From: Deltaproteobacteria bacterium
GTDB taxonomy: Bacteria; Desulfobacterota; Binatia; UBA12015
NCBI GenBank assembly: GCA_016874795.1
Contig: VGTG01000019.1
Span: 1 to 50,749, forward strand
DNA: 50,749 nt
Reading direction: 5' to 3'
Position 1 is the first letter of the stretch. Every line of letters starts with the position of its first letter. This document shows positions 38,184-47,420 of the stretch, piece by piece. A program made the translations under genes and the position numbers. The notes beneath the pieces are model-generated. The model did no database searches and was not told the origin of the DNA. It was given only the letters and a program-made list of their open reading frames with translations.

Positions 38184-38228
38184 GGCTTCCTCCTTGCTGC
38201 CCCGTACGCTCGCGCACACGCTGTCACA

Positions 38229-41174
38229 ATGCCGCGGGACGTGTACAGCGTGACGATCGACGCTCCCGACCATCGCGCCCCGAAGCCGAAGCCGAAGCGA
38301 AGCCTCCTCCGCACCCTCGCGTGGCTCGCCGTCTTCGGATTCGGGCTCTTTGCCCTCGCGATGGGGCTCCTCGTGGTGCGGCTCCTGCGCGGTCCGATCT
38401 CGCTCGACTTCCTGACCCCCCGCATCGTCGCCGCCCTCGAGCCGGAGGACGGCTCGTATGACGTGGGAATCGGAGCGACGGAGCTCGTCTGGGCGGGTCG
38501 CGCGCGCGGGATCGACCTCACCGTGAAGGAGGTGGCGTTCACCGAGCGCGGCGGCGCGCCCATCGCGTCCCTGCCGGAGATCGCGATCCACGTGAGCCTG
38601 CCGGCGCTCCTGGAGGGCACCTTCGCCGCGGCCGGAGTCGATGTGATCTCGCCGGAGATCCGCCTCGTCCGCGAGACGGACGGCAGGGTCGGGCTCGGCC
38701 TCGGCCGGAGCACGAGCGCGACCGGCGGAAGCTCGATCCTGGACAGCTTCTCCGGCGGCGAGGACGCCAACGGGAGCGAGTCGCCCGCGTCGGCCTGGCT
38801 GCGCCGGGTCGTCGTGCGCGACGGACGGCTCGTTCTGACCGATCGCGAGAGCGGCTTCGACACGAACGCGGTCGACCTGCAAGTGGACGTCGACCGGGAC
38901 GACGGGTCGCTGACGGTCGATCTCTCCGGCGATCTCGCGCTCGGAGAACGCCGGTTCCCGATCCGCGTGCACGCGGATCGGCCGGAGCCGTCCGCGGCGG
39001 TGCAGCTCGCGATCTCGGCTCCCGCGCTCGATCCGTCGACCCTCGTGGAGGCGACGATGCCCCTCGTCGAGGAGGCCGGGCCTCGCGCTTCGTCCGTCGC
39101 GGACGCCGTGGCACGCCTGCGCATGCCGCTCGACGTGGACGTTCACCTCGCAGCCGGCGGAGCGACACCGAGCACCGTGCGCATCCGCGCACGCGGCGAG
39201 AGCGGCACGCTCGCGATGTCGCCGTACCTGCCGCAGCCCGTCGCGATGCAGGAGCTCGAGCTCGAAGCGTCCCTGGACCTTTCCGTAAATTCGTCCGGGG
39301 AAGCCTCCGCGGAGCGCGTCGCCGTCGACCTGACGATCGACCTCGGCGGCCCGGCGCTGAAGGTCGACGGCTCCTGGAAGGGCGACGACGGCGCCGTCGC
39401 GGTCGAGACGAGCTTGACGAAGCTTCCCGCGAGCTCGATCCAGGGCTACTGGCCCGCTTCGGCGGCGGCGGAGGCTCGCGCCTGGGTGACGAGCAACATC
39501 ACCGAAGGCGAGGTGCGCGCGGCCTCGGCGTCCTTGACGGGCACGATGACGCTCGGGGACGAGCCCGGCTTCGCTCTGGAGAAGCTCGATGGACGCGTCG
39601 ACTTCGTCGGGCTCACGGTCCGCTACGTCGACACGATGCCGCCGGCGCGCGGCGTCTCGGGGGACTCCTCGTTCTCCAGCGAGACCTGGAAGTTCGCCGT
39701 CCGCTCCGGAACGGTCGCCGGGCTCGACATCCCGTCGGCGACCGTCGCCATCACCGGTCTCTCGGCGCCGGTGACGCGCATCGCGATCGACGCGCAAGCG
39801 CGCGGACCGCTGCGCCAGGCCCTCGAGCTCGTCGACCACGAGCCGCTGCGCTACGCGCGTCGCGCCGGCATCGATCCGTCCGGCGCGACGGGCTCGCTCA
39901 CCGGCCGCTTGCAGCTCGCATTTCCGCTCGACGGCGCAGAGATCCCGCCGGATCTCGGAGCGGTCGTGCACGCCGACCTCCGCAAGATCGGGCTGACGAA
40001 GGCGCTCGGGGATCACGCCGTGACCGACGGCAACCTCCGGCTCGACGTTCGCGCGAGCACCCTCACGCTCTCCGGAAACGCGCGCATCGCGAACGCGCCG
40101 TGCAGCGTCCAGTGGAAGGAGGACCTGGTCGCGACGCGCGGATTCACGCGCAACGTCGACGTGCAGGGCGTCGTCGACGCGCAGGAGCGCACCGCCTTCG
40201 GCTTCGATCTGCGCCCTTGGCTGACGGGGCCCGTCGGCGTGAAGGCGCGTCTCGAGCAGACACCGAACGGGTTCGGCTCCGCGCGGGTCGAGGTCGATCT
40301 CGGACCCGCGGCGATCGCCGCGCCGGAGCTTCGCTGGACGAAGGCGCGCGGAGCACCGGGCGGCGCCTCGGGAACGCTGGCGCTCGCCCACGGAAGCATC
40401 GTCGCGCTCGATGCGTTCCGCCTGGAGGCCGCCGGCGCGCACGCGCATGGCCGAGCGACCCTCGCGGACGGCAGCCTCCGCGCGATCGACCTGACGGGCG
40501 AGCTGCCCGCCGCGAAGAGCGGCGGCGAGCGGCCCGACTTCACGTTGAAGGTCACGCCCGCGGCGGAGGGCCGTCGTCTCGACTTCACCTCGGAGGATGC
40601 GAGCGCGCTCCTGAAGCTGATCCTCCCGGACGCGACGCTCGCGGGCGGTGCGCTCCACTTCACCGGCACCACGTCGGATGCGAAGCGCGGCCTCGATCTC
40701 GACGGCAGCTTCACCGTGGAGAAGTTCCGGCTCACCGAGTCCTCCGTGCTCGCCCGGGTCATGACGCTCGCGTCGCTCTCGGGGATCGTGAGCGCGCTCC
40801 GCAGCCAGGGAATCGAGTTCGACCGGCTGTCGAGCGACCTCGAGTACCACGGCGACGCGGCGACGTTCGATCAGGCGGTGCTGACGGGTCCGTCGCTGCG
40901 ACTTCTCTTCGGCGGCACCGTCGATGGAAAGAACGACCGGATCGACATCGACGGGACGCTCGTCCCGCCGCTCTACGGCCTGAACGCGCTTCCGGGAAAG
41001 ATCCCGGTGATCGGCAAGCTCTTCCGCACCGGCGACGGCGGCTTCGTCGGGATCGACTTCACGGTGCGAGGGGAGATGAAGGACCCGAAGGTCTCGGTGA
41101 AGCCGCTCTCGTCGCTGGCGCCGGGGGTGCTGAAGTCGCTGACGGCCAAGCCGGCGACGAAGCCCGCGAAGTGA
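38229..41174 (+). CDS. AsmA/YhdP-like protein (DUF3971 and AsmA C-terminal domains)
   Basis: A 981-aa protein with one N-terminal membrane helix (about 24-52, RTLAWLAVFGFGLFALAMGL) and a long periplasmic beta-strand-rich body. This is the plan of AsmA-like repeat-groove proteins (YhdP, TamB) that help move phospholipids between the membranes. The C-terminal region (FRLTESSVLARVMTLASLSGI, FDRLSSDLEYHGDAATF, DGTLVPPLYGLNALPGKIP, IGKLFRTGDGGFVGIDFTVRG) is the typical YhdP/AsmA_2 ending. The ATG at 38229 is 45 bp from the divergent LLM gene start. Confidence 0.88.
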   Translation: MPRDVYSVTIDAPDHRAPKPKPKRSLLRTLAWLAVFGFGLFALAMGLLVVRLLRGPISLDFLTPRIVAALEPEDGSYDVGIGATELVWAGRARGIDLTVKEVAFTERGGAPIASLPEIAIHVSLPALLEGTFAAAGVDVISPEIRLVRETDGRVGLGLGRSTSATGGSSILDSFSGGEDANGSESPASAWLRRVVVRDGRLVLTDRESGFDTNAVDLQVDVDRDDGSLTVDLSGDLALGERRFPIRVHADRPEPSAAVQLAISAPALDPSTLVEATMPLVEEAGPRASSVADAVARLRMPLDVDVHLAAGGATPSTVRIRARGESGTLAMSPYLPQPVAMQELELEASLDLSVNSSGEASAERVAVDLTIDLGGPALKVDGSWKGDDGAVAVETSLTKLPASSIQGYWPASAAAEARAWVTSNITEGEVRAASASLTGTMTLGDEPGFALEKLDGRVDFVGLTVRYVDTMPPARGVSGDSSFSSETWKFAVRSGTVAGLDIPSATVAITGLSAPVTRIAIDAQARGPLRQALELVDHEPLRYARRAGIDPSGATGSLTGRLQLAFPLDGAEIPPDLGAVVHADLRKIGLTKALGDHAVTDGNLRLDVRASTLTLSGNARIANAPCSVQWKEDLVATRGFTRNVDVQGVVDAQERTAFGFDLRPWLTGPVGVKARLEQTPNGFGSARVEVDLGPAAIAAPELRWTKARGAPGGASGTLALAHGSIVALDAFRLEAAGAHAHGRATLADGSLRAIDLTGELPAAKSGGERPDFTLKVTPAAEGRRLDFTSEDASALLKLILPDATLAGGALHFTGTTSDAKRGLDLDGSFTVEKFRLTESSVLARVMTLASLSGIVSALRSQGIEFDRLSSDLEYHGDAATFDQAVLTGPSLRLLFGGTVDGKNDRIDIDGTLVPPLYGLNALPGKIPVIGKLFRTGDGGFVGIDFTVRGEMKDPKVSVKPLSSLAPGVLKSLTAKPATKPAK

Positions 41175-41198
41175 GCTCCGCGCGTCTCGCCGGCGCGC

Positions 41199-41684
41199 TT
41201 ACTTGACCGTGTAACCGCGGCCCTCGAGGCAAGCGGCGTAGGCGCGGTTGTACTTCTCGAGAGCCGCCTGGTTCTGCTGTTGCGCTTGCCCGGCCTGCGC
41301 CTTCGCCTCGCGCTGCTCCCGGCGCTTGCGCATCCCTCCCGCCATCGCACCGACGGCCGCGCCCGAAGCCGCGCCCGTGCCCGCATCGCCTGCGATCGCG
41401 CCGCCGACCGATCCGGCCGCAGCGCCGCGAGCCGCGCCGCGCACGCGCTGTCCTCGCTGCTGCGCGGGCGTCGCCGCGGGAGCTCCCGCGAGAGCGACCG
41501 GATCGACGCCGGTCTGGCCCTTCGCCCAGCCGTAGCACTCGCCCTCGTCCTTCGACTGCTGCTGCGCGCTCTGGCCCTTCGAGGGATAGACGATCGGCTG
41601 CGCGCCGGCTTCCGGGAGGGCGAGCGCGAGCAGCACGGGCAGAAGGATCGTCCCGCGGGCGATTCTCGTTCGAGCAGCAGTCAT
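41199..41684 (-). CDS. Exported glycine-zipper protein
   Basis: A 161-aa protein from the ATG at 41682-41684, with a GAGGGAGAGAA ribosome binding site and a signal peptide (TILLPVLLALALPEAGAQ). The middle holds a glycine zipper: RGAARGAAAGSVGGAIAGDA and GTGAASGAAVGAMAGGMRKR, followed by a Gln/Ala/Lys-rich helix and YNRAYAACLEGRGYTVK, a tail shared by many YMGG/glycine-zipper proteins. ECYGWAKGQTGVDP near residue 50 is also typical. Such proteins associate with membranes; the role is unknown. It may be the last gene of the 44069-41199 operon. Confidence 0.75.
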   Translation of the reverse strand: MTAARTRIARGTILLPVLLALALPEAGAQPIVYPSKGQSAQQQSKDEGECYGWAKGQTGVDPVALAGAPAATPAQQRGQRVRGAARGAAAGSVGGAIAGDAGTGAASGAAVGAMAGGMRKRREQREAKAQAGQAQQQNQAALEKYNRAYAACLEGRGYTVK

Positions 41685-41713
41685 CGTTTCTCTCCCTCTC
41701 TCTTTCGGAACGT

Positions 41714-42517
41714 TCACGGCAGGATCGCGATCGCGCGGAGCGGCGCGCCCGAGCCGCCGCCGATCTTCATCGGCAGCGCGACGATCGTGGCACCCGACTC
41801 GGGCAGCGCCTCCAGGTTCGCGAGGTTCTCGAGCCCCGGCTTGTTCGCCCCGTTCACGATCTGGTGGACGATGAAGTCGCGCGACGGACCGTTGTCGAGG
41901 CTCGGCGTGTCGACGCCGACCGCGTCGATCGTGCGCTCCTCGACGAGGAACGTCGCCGCTTCCTTCGAGAAGCCGGGGAAGTGGAGGTTCTGCGTGTCCC
42001 CGGGCTTCGCCGAGCCGAGCACCTTCGCGTGGTCGGGCCAGCGCTTCGACCAGCCGCTTCGCATCAAGACGAGCGCGCCGTCGGGGATCCGGCCGTTTCG
42101 CTTCTCCCACGCTTCGAGGTCCGCGACCGTGACGAGGTAGTCGCGATCCTTCTCCGCCGCCGCGGTCACGTCGATCACGACGGCGGGGCCGATCAGCGAT
42201 GCGAGCGGCACCTGGTCCGCGCCGAAACGATCCTTCGCGAAGTGGAGCGGCGCGTCGAGGTGGGTGCCGCCGTGCTCCGGAGTCTTGAACTTGTTCGCCG
42301 CGTAGTACCAGCCGCCAGGCGTGACGCCGTCCGAGACCTTGTCGAGCTCGAAGCCCTTCTCGGTCGGCCAGTAGACGGTCGTCGCGTCGAAGGTGTGCGT
42401 CAGGTCGACGACCTTCGTCTCGTCGATCGCGGAAGCAGCCTCCGCGTCCGCTTCCGCGTGTGCGAGCAAGACGGACGTGGCGAGAGCCACGACCGCGAGG
42501 CGCCCTCTCCGCTTCAT
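41714..42517 (-). CDS. Cyclase family protein (kynurenine formamidase-like), exported
   Basis: A 267-aa metal hydrolase-like protein from the ATG at 42515-42517, overlapping the upstream stop as ATGA. A signal peptide (RLAVVALATSVLLAHAEADA) is followed by VDLTHTFDATTVYWP, the metal-binding EHGGTHLDAPLHF, VLMRSGWSKRWPDH, FPGFSKEAATFLVE and VGVDTPSLDNGPS, the conserved regions of the cyclase/KynB family. Substrates in this family are amides or lactone-type esters; this one acts in the periplasm. It is coupled to an enoyl-CoA hydratase gene. Confidence 0.88.
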   Translation of the reverse strand: MKRRGRLAVVALATSVLLAHAEADAEAASAIDETKVVDLTHTFDATTVYWPTEKGFELDKVSDGVTPGGWYYAANKFKTPEHGGTHLDAPLHFAKDRFGADQVPLASLIGPAVVIDVTAAAEKDRDYLVTVADLEAWEKRNGRIPDGALVLMRSGWSKRWPDHAKVLGSAKPGDTQNLHFPGFSKEAATFLVEERTIDAVGVDTPSLDNGPSRDFIVHQIVNGANKPGLENLANLEALPESGATIVALPMKIGGGSGAPLRAIAILP

Positions 42518-43362
42518 TCCTTCCACCACGGATAGAACGGCGGCATGTCCTTGCTCGGCTTCATCGAGAACCGCGGCGGGCGCTTCTCGAGGAACGACAT
42601 CACGCCCTCGCGCACGTCCGCCTGCTGGCCGAGCCAGAAGATGCACTTCGAGTCGACGAGGTGCGCGTCGCGCGGCGTCGGCGCGGCGAGCATCCGCCAG
42701 AAGAGCTGGCGCGTGAGGGCGACGGAGACGGCGGAGGTGTTGTCCGCGATCTCGCGCGCGAGCGCGCGCGCCGCCGGCAGCAGCTCGTCGGGCGGGACGA
42801 TGCGACCGAGAAGTCCTGCCTCGAGCGCTTCCTCGCTCTTCAGGATCCGCCCGGTGTACGCCCACTCGGCCGCCTTCTGCACGCCGACGAGGCGCGGCAG
42901 GAACCAGCTCGAAGCCGCTTCCGGCACGATGCCGCGTCGCGCGAACACGAAGCCGATCTTCGAGTCGGGCACGCCGATCCGGAAGTCCATCGGCAGCGTC
43001 ATCGTGATGCCGACGCCGACCGCGGCGCCGTTGAGCGCGGCGATGAACGGCTTTCGCGATTCGTAGACCTTCAGCGAGACGAGGCCGCCCTCGTCGCGGT
43101 GCGTGTCGAGGTTGCGTCCGCTCGACGAGCCGTCGAACGAGCCGCCGCCGCTCGAGAGATCGGCTCCGGCGCAGAAAGCGCGTCCCGCTCCGGTCACGAT
43201 CACGACGCGGACGGCGTCGTCCTCGTCGGCGCGGCCGAAGGCATCGAGGAGCTCCTTGCACATCCCGACGGTGAACGAGTTGAGCTGCTCGGGACGGTTC
43301 AAGGTGACGGTCGCGATGCCGTCCTCGACCTCGTAGCGGATCTGCTCGTAGCTCGGGCTCAA
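42514..43362 (-). CDS. Enoyl-CoA hydratase/isomerase family protein
   Basis: A 282-aa crotonase-fold enzyme. I start at the TTG at 43360-43362 because it overlaps the methyltransferase stop as TTGA and gives a family-like start (LSPSYEQIRYEVEDGIATVTLNRP, given here as LSPSYEQIRYEVEDG then IATVTLNRP). Oxyanion-hole segments are GAGRAFCAGADLSSGGG and NGAAVGVGITMTLPMDFRIG. The region IVPEAASSWFLPRLVG, with a Glu at the usual catalytic place, supports hydratase or isomerase activity on a CoA thioester. Confidence 0.9.
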   Translation of the reverse strand: MSPSYEQIRYEVEDGIATVTLNRPEQLNSFTVGMCKELLDAFGRADEDDAVRVVIVTGAGRAFCAGADLSSGGGSFDGSSSGRNLDTHRDEGGLVSLKVYESRKPFIAALNGAAVGVGITMTLPMDFRIGVPDSKIGFVFARRGIVPEAASSWFLPRLVGVQKAAEWAYTGRILKSEEALEAGLLGRIVPPDELLPAARALAREIADNTSAVSVALTRQLFWRMLAAPTPRDAHLVDSKCIFWLGQQADVREGVMSFLEKRPPRFSMKPSKDMPPFYPWWKE

Positions 43363-44069
43363 AGCCGCACCGAGACTTCCATCGCGTCGTAGCCGGCCGG
43401 TACGGACGCGGAAACGAAGCCGCTCTGCGGGTCGCGCACGCGCTCGAGATACGGCGCGAGCGACGTGCGGAACATCCGCGTGTTGTCCGCGACGACGACG
43501 CTTCCCACGCGCAGGTGCGGCAGCAGCATGTCGAAGACGGGAATGTAGAGCTCCTTCCAGCCGTCGAGCAGGAGGACGTCGATGTTCCCGCCCGGATCGC
43601 GCAGCGTCTGCAGCGCGTCTCCTTCGCGCAGGTCGATCACGTCGGAGAGGCCGGCCTCCTCCCAGTGCATCCGCGCGCGCGCCGCCTTGCTCGGCTCGAG
43701 CTCCGAGCCGATGACGACGCCGCCGCCGTTGTCGCGCACCGCAGCGGCGAGATAGATCGTCGAGACGCCGAACGAGGTGCCGAACTCGACGATGCGCCGC
43801 GCGCCGTTCGAGCGCGCGAGCAGGTAGGCGAGACGTCCCTGGTCGGGTCCGAGGCACATGTAGATGTCGCGGGCGCGGTCCGACTCCTCCTGCGAGGTCG
43901 GCGTACGTCCGAGGACGCGATCGAGTCCCATCTCCAGCGCGAAGCGCGCGAACGGCAGGATCTGGCCCGAGCCCCAGGCTTCGCCGTGCAGCCGATCGAG
44001 CAGGCCTTTGACCCGCGGCTCCGCGAGCGTGTTCGTCGCCGCCATGGCGGCATTCGTCATTGTGCTCAT
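43359..44069 (-). CDS. Class I SAM-dependent methyltransferase (O-methyltransferase-like)
   Basis: A 236-aa enzyme from the ATG at 44067-44069 (MSTMTNAAMAATNTLAEPRV). SAM-binding motif I is RRIVEFGTSFGVSTIYLAAAV; motif II GGVVIGSELEPSKAA; and IDVLLLDGWKELYIPVFDML matches the acidic loop of the O-methyltransferase 3 family. GSVVVADNTRMF follows. The methyl acceptor is unknown. It heads the operon 44069-41199 and is divergent from the CoA-ester lyase gene by 105 bp. Confidence 0.85.
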   Translation of the reverse strand: MSTMTNAAMAATNTLAEPRVKGLLDRLHGEAWGSGQILPFARFALEMGLDRVLGRTPTSQEESDRARDIYMCLGPDQGRLAYLLARSNGARRIVEFGTSFGVSTIYLAAAVRDNGGGVVIGSELEPSKAARARMHWEEAGLSDVIDLREGDALQTLRDPGGNIDVLLLDGWKELYIPVFDMLLPHLRVGSVVVADNTRMFRTSLAPYLERVRDPQSGFVSASVPAGYDAMEVSVRL

Positions 44070-44174
44070 GCTCGATGCCTTAGCGCGAACCGAGGCGATT
44101 GCGAATGCAGCGAACGGACGGCGGCGCTTTCGCGCTTGCCAGCGCAAGCGAGCCGGGCTAGCCAGCCGAGGAGA

Positions 44175-45107
44175 CCGATGGTCACGGGCGAGAGCAGCAC
44201 GCCGGCTGCGCCGCGGCTTCGCCGCTCGCTGTTGTGGGTGCCGGGAGACGACGAGCGCAAGCTCGCGAAGGGCCCGACCGCCGGCGCCGACTCGCTCGTC
44301 CTCGATCTGGAGGACGCGGTCGTTCCCGCGCACAAGGTCAAGGCGCGAGAGATCGTGCGCGACTCGCTCCTGCACCTCGACTTCCGTGGCGCGGAGAAGC
44401 TCGTGCGGATCAATCCGCTCGAGACCGGTCTCGCCCTCGACGACCTGACGGTGACGATGGCGGGCGGTCCGGACGGGTACATGATCCCGAAGGTGCGGAG
44501 CGAGGACGACGTCCGCTTCCTCGACCGCGCGCTCTCGAACCTCGAAGCGATCTCCGGACGCCCGCAGGGCTCGGTGCGCTTGATCCTTCTCGCGACCGAG
44601 ACGCCCGAGGGCGTCCTCAACATCCGCCGCATCGCGCAGGCAAGCCTCCGCTCCGCGGGGATGATGTGGGCGAGCGAGGACCTGTCGAGCGCGCTCGGCT
44701 CGCGGCGAAGCCGGAGGGCGGACGGCTCGCTTCCGGACGTGTTCGCGTTCGCGCGCTCCGCCTGCCTCCTCGCCGCGGCGGCCGCCGGCATGGACCCGCT
44801 CGACATGCCCTACTTCGAGTTCCACGACGACGCGGGTCTCGAGCGCGAGGCGCTCGAAGCGGCCGAGCTCGGCTTCACCGGGAAGGGCGCGATCCATCCC
44901 GCGCAGGTCGCGATCATCAACCGCGTCTTCATCCCGAGCGAGGAAGAGGTCGCGGAGGCGAACGCGCTCCTCGCCGCGGCGACGGAAGCGTTCGCGCGCG
45001 GACAGGCCGCGTTCGTCTACAAGGGAGCGATGGTCGACGCTCCGCACATCAACCGCGCGCGCAAGATCGTCGCGCGCGCCAACGCGGCACGGGAGTCCGG
45101 CACATGA
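44175..45107 (+). CDS. HpcH/HpaI aldolase/citrate lyase family protein (CoA ester lyase)
   Basis: A 310-aa TIM-barrel lyase from the ATG at 44175 (MVTGESSTPAAPRLRRSLLW), with GAGGAG eight bases upstream. CitE-like features are RSLLWVPGDDERKLAKGPTA, DSLVLDLEDAVVPAHK with the Asp/Glu metal site, EKLVRINPLETG, LLATETPEGVLNIRRIA and FTGKGAIHPAQVAIINRVF. Enzymes of this group cleave malyl-, citramalyl- or related CoA esters. It is coupled to the molybdopterin oxidoreductase by an ATGA overlap. Confidence 0.92.
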   Translation, partial: PMVTGESSTPAAPRLRRSLLWVPGDDERKLAKGPTAGADSLVLDLEDAVVPAHKVKAREIVRDSLLHLDFRGAEKLVRINPLETGLALDDLTVTMAGGPDGYMIPKVRSEDDVRFLDRALSNLEAISGRPQGSVRLILLATETPEGVLNIRRIAQASLRSAGMMWASEDLSSALGSRRSRRADGSLPDVFAFARSACLLAAAAAGMDPLDMPYFEFHDDAGLEREALEAAELGFTGKGAIHPAQVAIINRVFIPSEEEVAEANALLAAATEAFARGQAAFVYKGAMVDAPHINRARKIVARANAARESGT

Positions 45108-47395
45108 CGACGGGCGAGGACGCCAAGAACGGCGCAGGCAACGGCGTCGCGACGCACTATCACACGTGTCCGCTCTGCGAGGCGTGCTGCAACCTCGAGA
45201 TCAAGACGCGCGGCCGCACCGTCGAGTCGGTCCGCGGCGACGACGCGGACGTGTTCAGCCACGGCTTCATCTGCCCGAAGGGCGCTGCGGTCGCGGATCT
45301 CGACGCGGACCCGGACCGCCTGCGCACGCCCCTGGTGCGGCGCGACGGCCGGCACGTCGAGGCGAGCTGGGACGAGGCGTTCGCCGAGATCGAGCGGAAC
45401 CTGCCGGGGATCCTGTCCGAGCACGGGCGAGACTCGGTCGCGGTCTACCTCGGGAATCCGTCCGCGCACCACGTCGGGCTCGGCCTCTACTCGCGCGTCC
45501 TCCTGAAGGCGCTCTCGAGCCACAACATCTTCAGCGCGAGCACCGTCGACCAGATGCCGAAACAGGTGGCGGCCGGGCTGATGTTCGGGACGTCTCTCTC
45601 GATCCCCGTGCCGGACGTCGATCGCACGGATCATCTCTGGATCCTCGGCGGCAATCCGCTCGTGTCGAACGGGAGCCTGATGACGGCGCCGGACATGCGT
45701 GGGCGCCTGCGCACGATCCGCGAGCGCGGCGGCAAGGTCGTCGTCTTCGATCCGCGCCGCACGCGCACCGCGGAGGCGGCGGACGAGCACCACTTCATCC
45801 GTCCGGGACGCGACGCCTTCTTCCTCCTCGGTGTGATCCACACGCTCCTGACCGAGAAGCGCGCGGCACCGGGTCGACTCGCCGCGATGACGGACGGGCT
45901 CGATCGCCTCGGCAGCCTGGTGCGCGACTTCGCGCCGGAGGTCGTCGCGCCCGCTTGCGGGATCGCCGCGGACGAGATCCGCCGTCTCGCGCGCGACCTC
46001 GCGGCGGCGCCGAGCGCGGCCGTGTATGCGCGCATCGGCACCTGCACGCAGGAGTTCGGCACGATCACGAGCTGGCTCGTCGACGTGCTGAACCTGTTGA
46101 CGGGGAACCTCGACCGCGAGGGCGGAGCGCTGTTCCCGCGCGGCGCGGCGGGCGCCGCGAACACGCTCGGTGCGCCGGGACGCGGACGCGGGCTTCGCGT
46201 CGGACGCTTCCAGAGCCGCGTCCGCGGGCTGCCCGAGGCGTGCGGAGAGCTGCCCGTCGCGTGCCTCGCCGAGGAGATCGAGACGCCGGGCGCGGGCCAG
46301 ATCAAGGCGCTGATCACGATCGCCGGGAACCCCGTGCTCAGCACGCCGAACGGCGCGCGTCTCCGGAAGGCGCTCGAGCAGCTCGAGTTCATGGTGAGCG
46401 TCGACATCTACCTGAACGAGACGACGCGCCACGCGAACGTCGTGCTGCCGGGCACGTCGCCGTTCGAGCAATCGCACTACCCGATCGCGTTCACGCAGCT
46501 CGCCGTGCGGAACTTCGCGCGCTACTCGCCTGCGATCTTCGACGTCCCCGAGGGCCAGATGCCGGAGTGGCGCACGCTGCTGCGCCTCGCGGGCATCGTG
46601 TCCGGCCAGGGCGCCGCTTCGGACGTCGACGGGCTCGACGACTTCGTCTTCGAGCAGCAGCTCCAGAAGGCGCTCTCGAGCGAGCACTCGCCGATCCACG
46701 GACGCGAAGCGGACGACATCCGCCGCCAGCTCTCGCGCTGGACGGGGCCGGAGCGTCTCCTCGACCTGAACCTCCGCACGGGTCCGTACGGCGACGCGTT
46801 CGGAGCGAATCCCGGCGGGCTCACGCTGGCGACGGTCGCCGCTTCCGAGCACGGCGTCGACCTCGGCGCGCTCGCGCCGCGTCTTCCCGAGGCGCTGCGC
46901 ACGCCGACGGGACGCATCGACGCCACACCGGAGCTCCTCGTGAAAGACCTCGATCGTGCGCGGGCTCGCCTCGCCGACGACGCTGCCGGTCTCGTCCTCG
47001 TCGGGCGCCGCGACCTTCGCTCGAACAACTCGTGGATGCACAACATCCCGTCGCTCGTGTCGGGTCGGCCGCGCTGCACGCTGCACGTCCATCCGAGCGA
47101 CGCGGCTCGGCTCGGTCTCGCCGACGGCTGCAGCGCACGCGTGACCTCGCGCGCGGGGTCGGTCGACGCGCTCGTCGAGGTGACGGACGGCGTGATGCCG
47201 GGCGTCGTGAGCCTGCCGCACGGCTGGGGACACGACGACTCCGGGAGCCGGTTGAGAGTCGCGCGCGAGCACGCGGGCGTCTGCTCGAACCATCTCGCGG
47301 ACGAGCTCCTGGTCGACGCGAACTCGGGCAACGCGGTGCTGAACGGCATCCCGATCACCGTCGAGCCCGTCGCGGCGAGCGCCTCCGCCGGCTGA
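45104..47395 (+). CDS. Molybdopterin-dependent oxidoreductase with [4Fe-4S] cluster
   Basis: A 763-aa DMSO-reductase-superfamily enzyme from the ATG at 45104. The N-terminal cluster motif is Cys22-x2-Cys25-x3-Cys29-x27-Cys57 (HTCPLCEACCNLEI ... FICPKG). The cofactor domains follow: LWILGGNPLVSNGSLMTAPD, KVVVFDPRRTRTAE, ALITIAGNPVLSTPNG, ANVVLPGTSPFEQSHYP, and the C-terminal molydopterin-binding barrel LRSNNSWMHNIPSLVSGRP and VSLPHGWGHDD. No signal peptide, so cytoplasmic. The substrate is unclear. A C-terminal WMHN pattern recurs in uncharacterised actinobacterial and deltaproteobacterial relatives. Confidence 0.92.
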   Translation: MTTGEDAKNGAGNGVATHYHTCPLCEACCNLEIKTRGRTVESVRGDDADVFSHGFICPKGAAVADLDADPDRLRTPLVRRDGRHVEASWDEAFAEIERNLPGILSEHGRDSVAVYLGNPSAHHVGLGLYSRVLLKALSSHNIFSASTVDQMPKQVAAGLMFGTSLSIPVPDVDRTDHLWILGGNPLVSNGSLMTAPDMRGRLRTIRERGGKVVVFDPRRTRTAEAADEHHFIRPGRDAFFLLGVIHTLLTEKRAAPGRLAAMTDGLDRLGSLVRDFAPEVVAPACGIAADEIRRLARDLAAAPSAAVYARIGTCTQEFGTITSWLVDVLNLLTGNLDREGGALFPRGAAGAANTLGAPGRGRGLRVGRFQSRVRGLPEACGELPVACLAEEIETPGAGQIKALITIAGNPVLSTPNGARLRKALEQLEFMVSVDIYLNETTRHANVVLPGTSPFEQSHYPIAFTQLAVRNFARYSPAIFDVPEGQMPEWRTLLRLAGIVSGQGAASDVDGLDDFVFEQQLQKALSSEHSPIHGREADDIRRQLSRWTGPERLLDLNLRTGPYGDAFGANPGGLTLATVAASEHGVDLGALAPRLPEALRTPTGRIDATPELLVKDLDRARARLADDAAGLVLVGRRDLRSNNSWMHNIPSLVSGRPRCTLHVHPSDAARLGLADGCSARVTSRAGSVDALVEVTDGVMPGVVSLPHGWGHDDSGSRLRVAREHAGVCSNHLADELLVDANSGNAVLNGIPITVEPVAASASAG

Positions 47396-47420
47396 GCCGG
47401 ACAATCGGCGGGACCGCCCG

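Noticed and set aside
38184-40850. Long open frame upstream of the LLM gene, antisense to the AsmA-like gene
   Set aside because: It shows no domain, is Arg-rich shadow sequence, and the LLM family starts at the ATG at 38181-38183.
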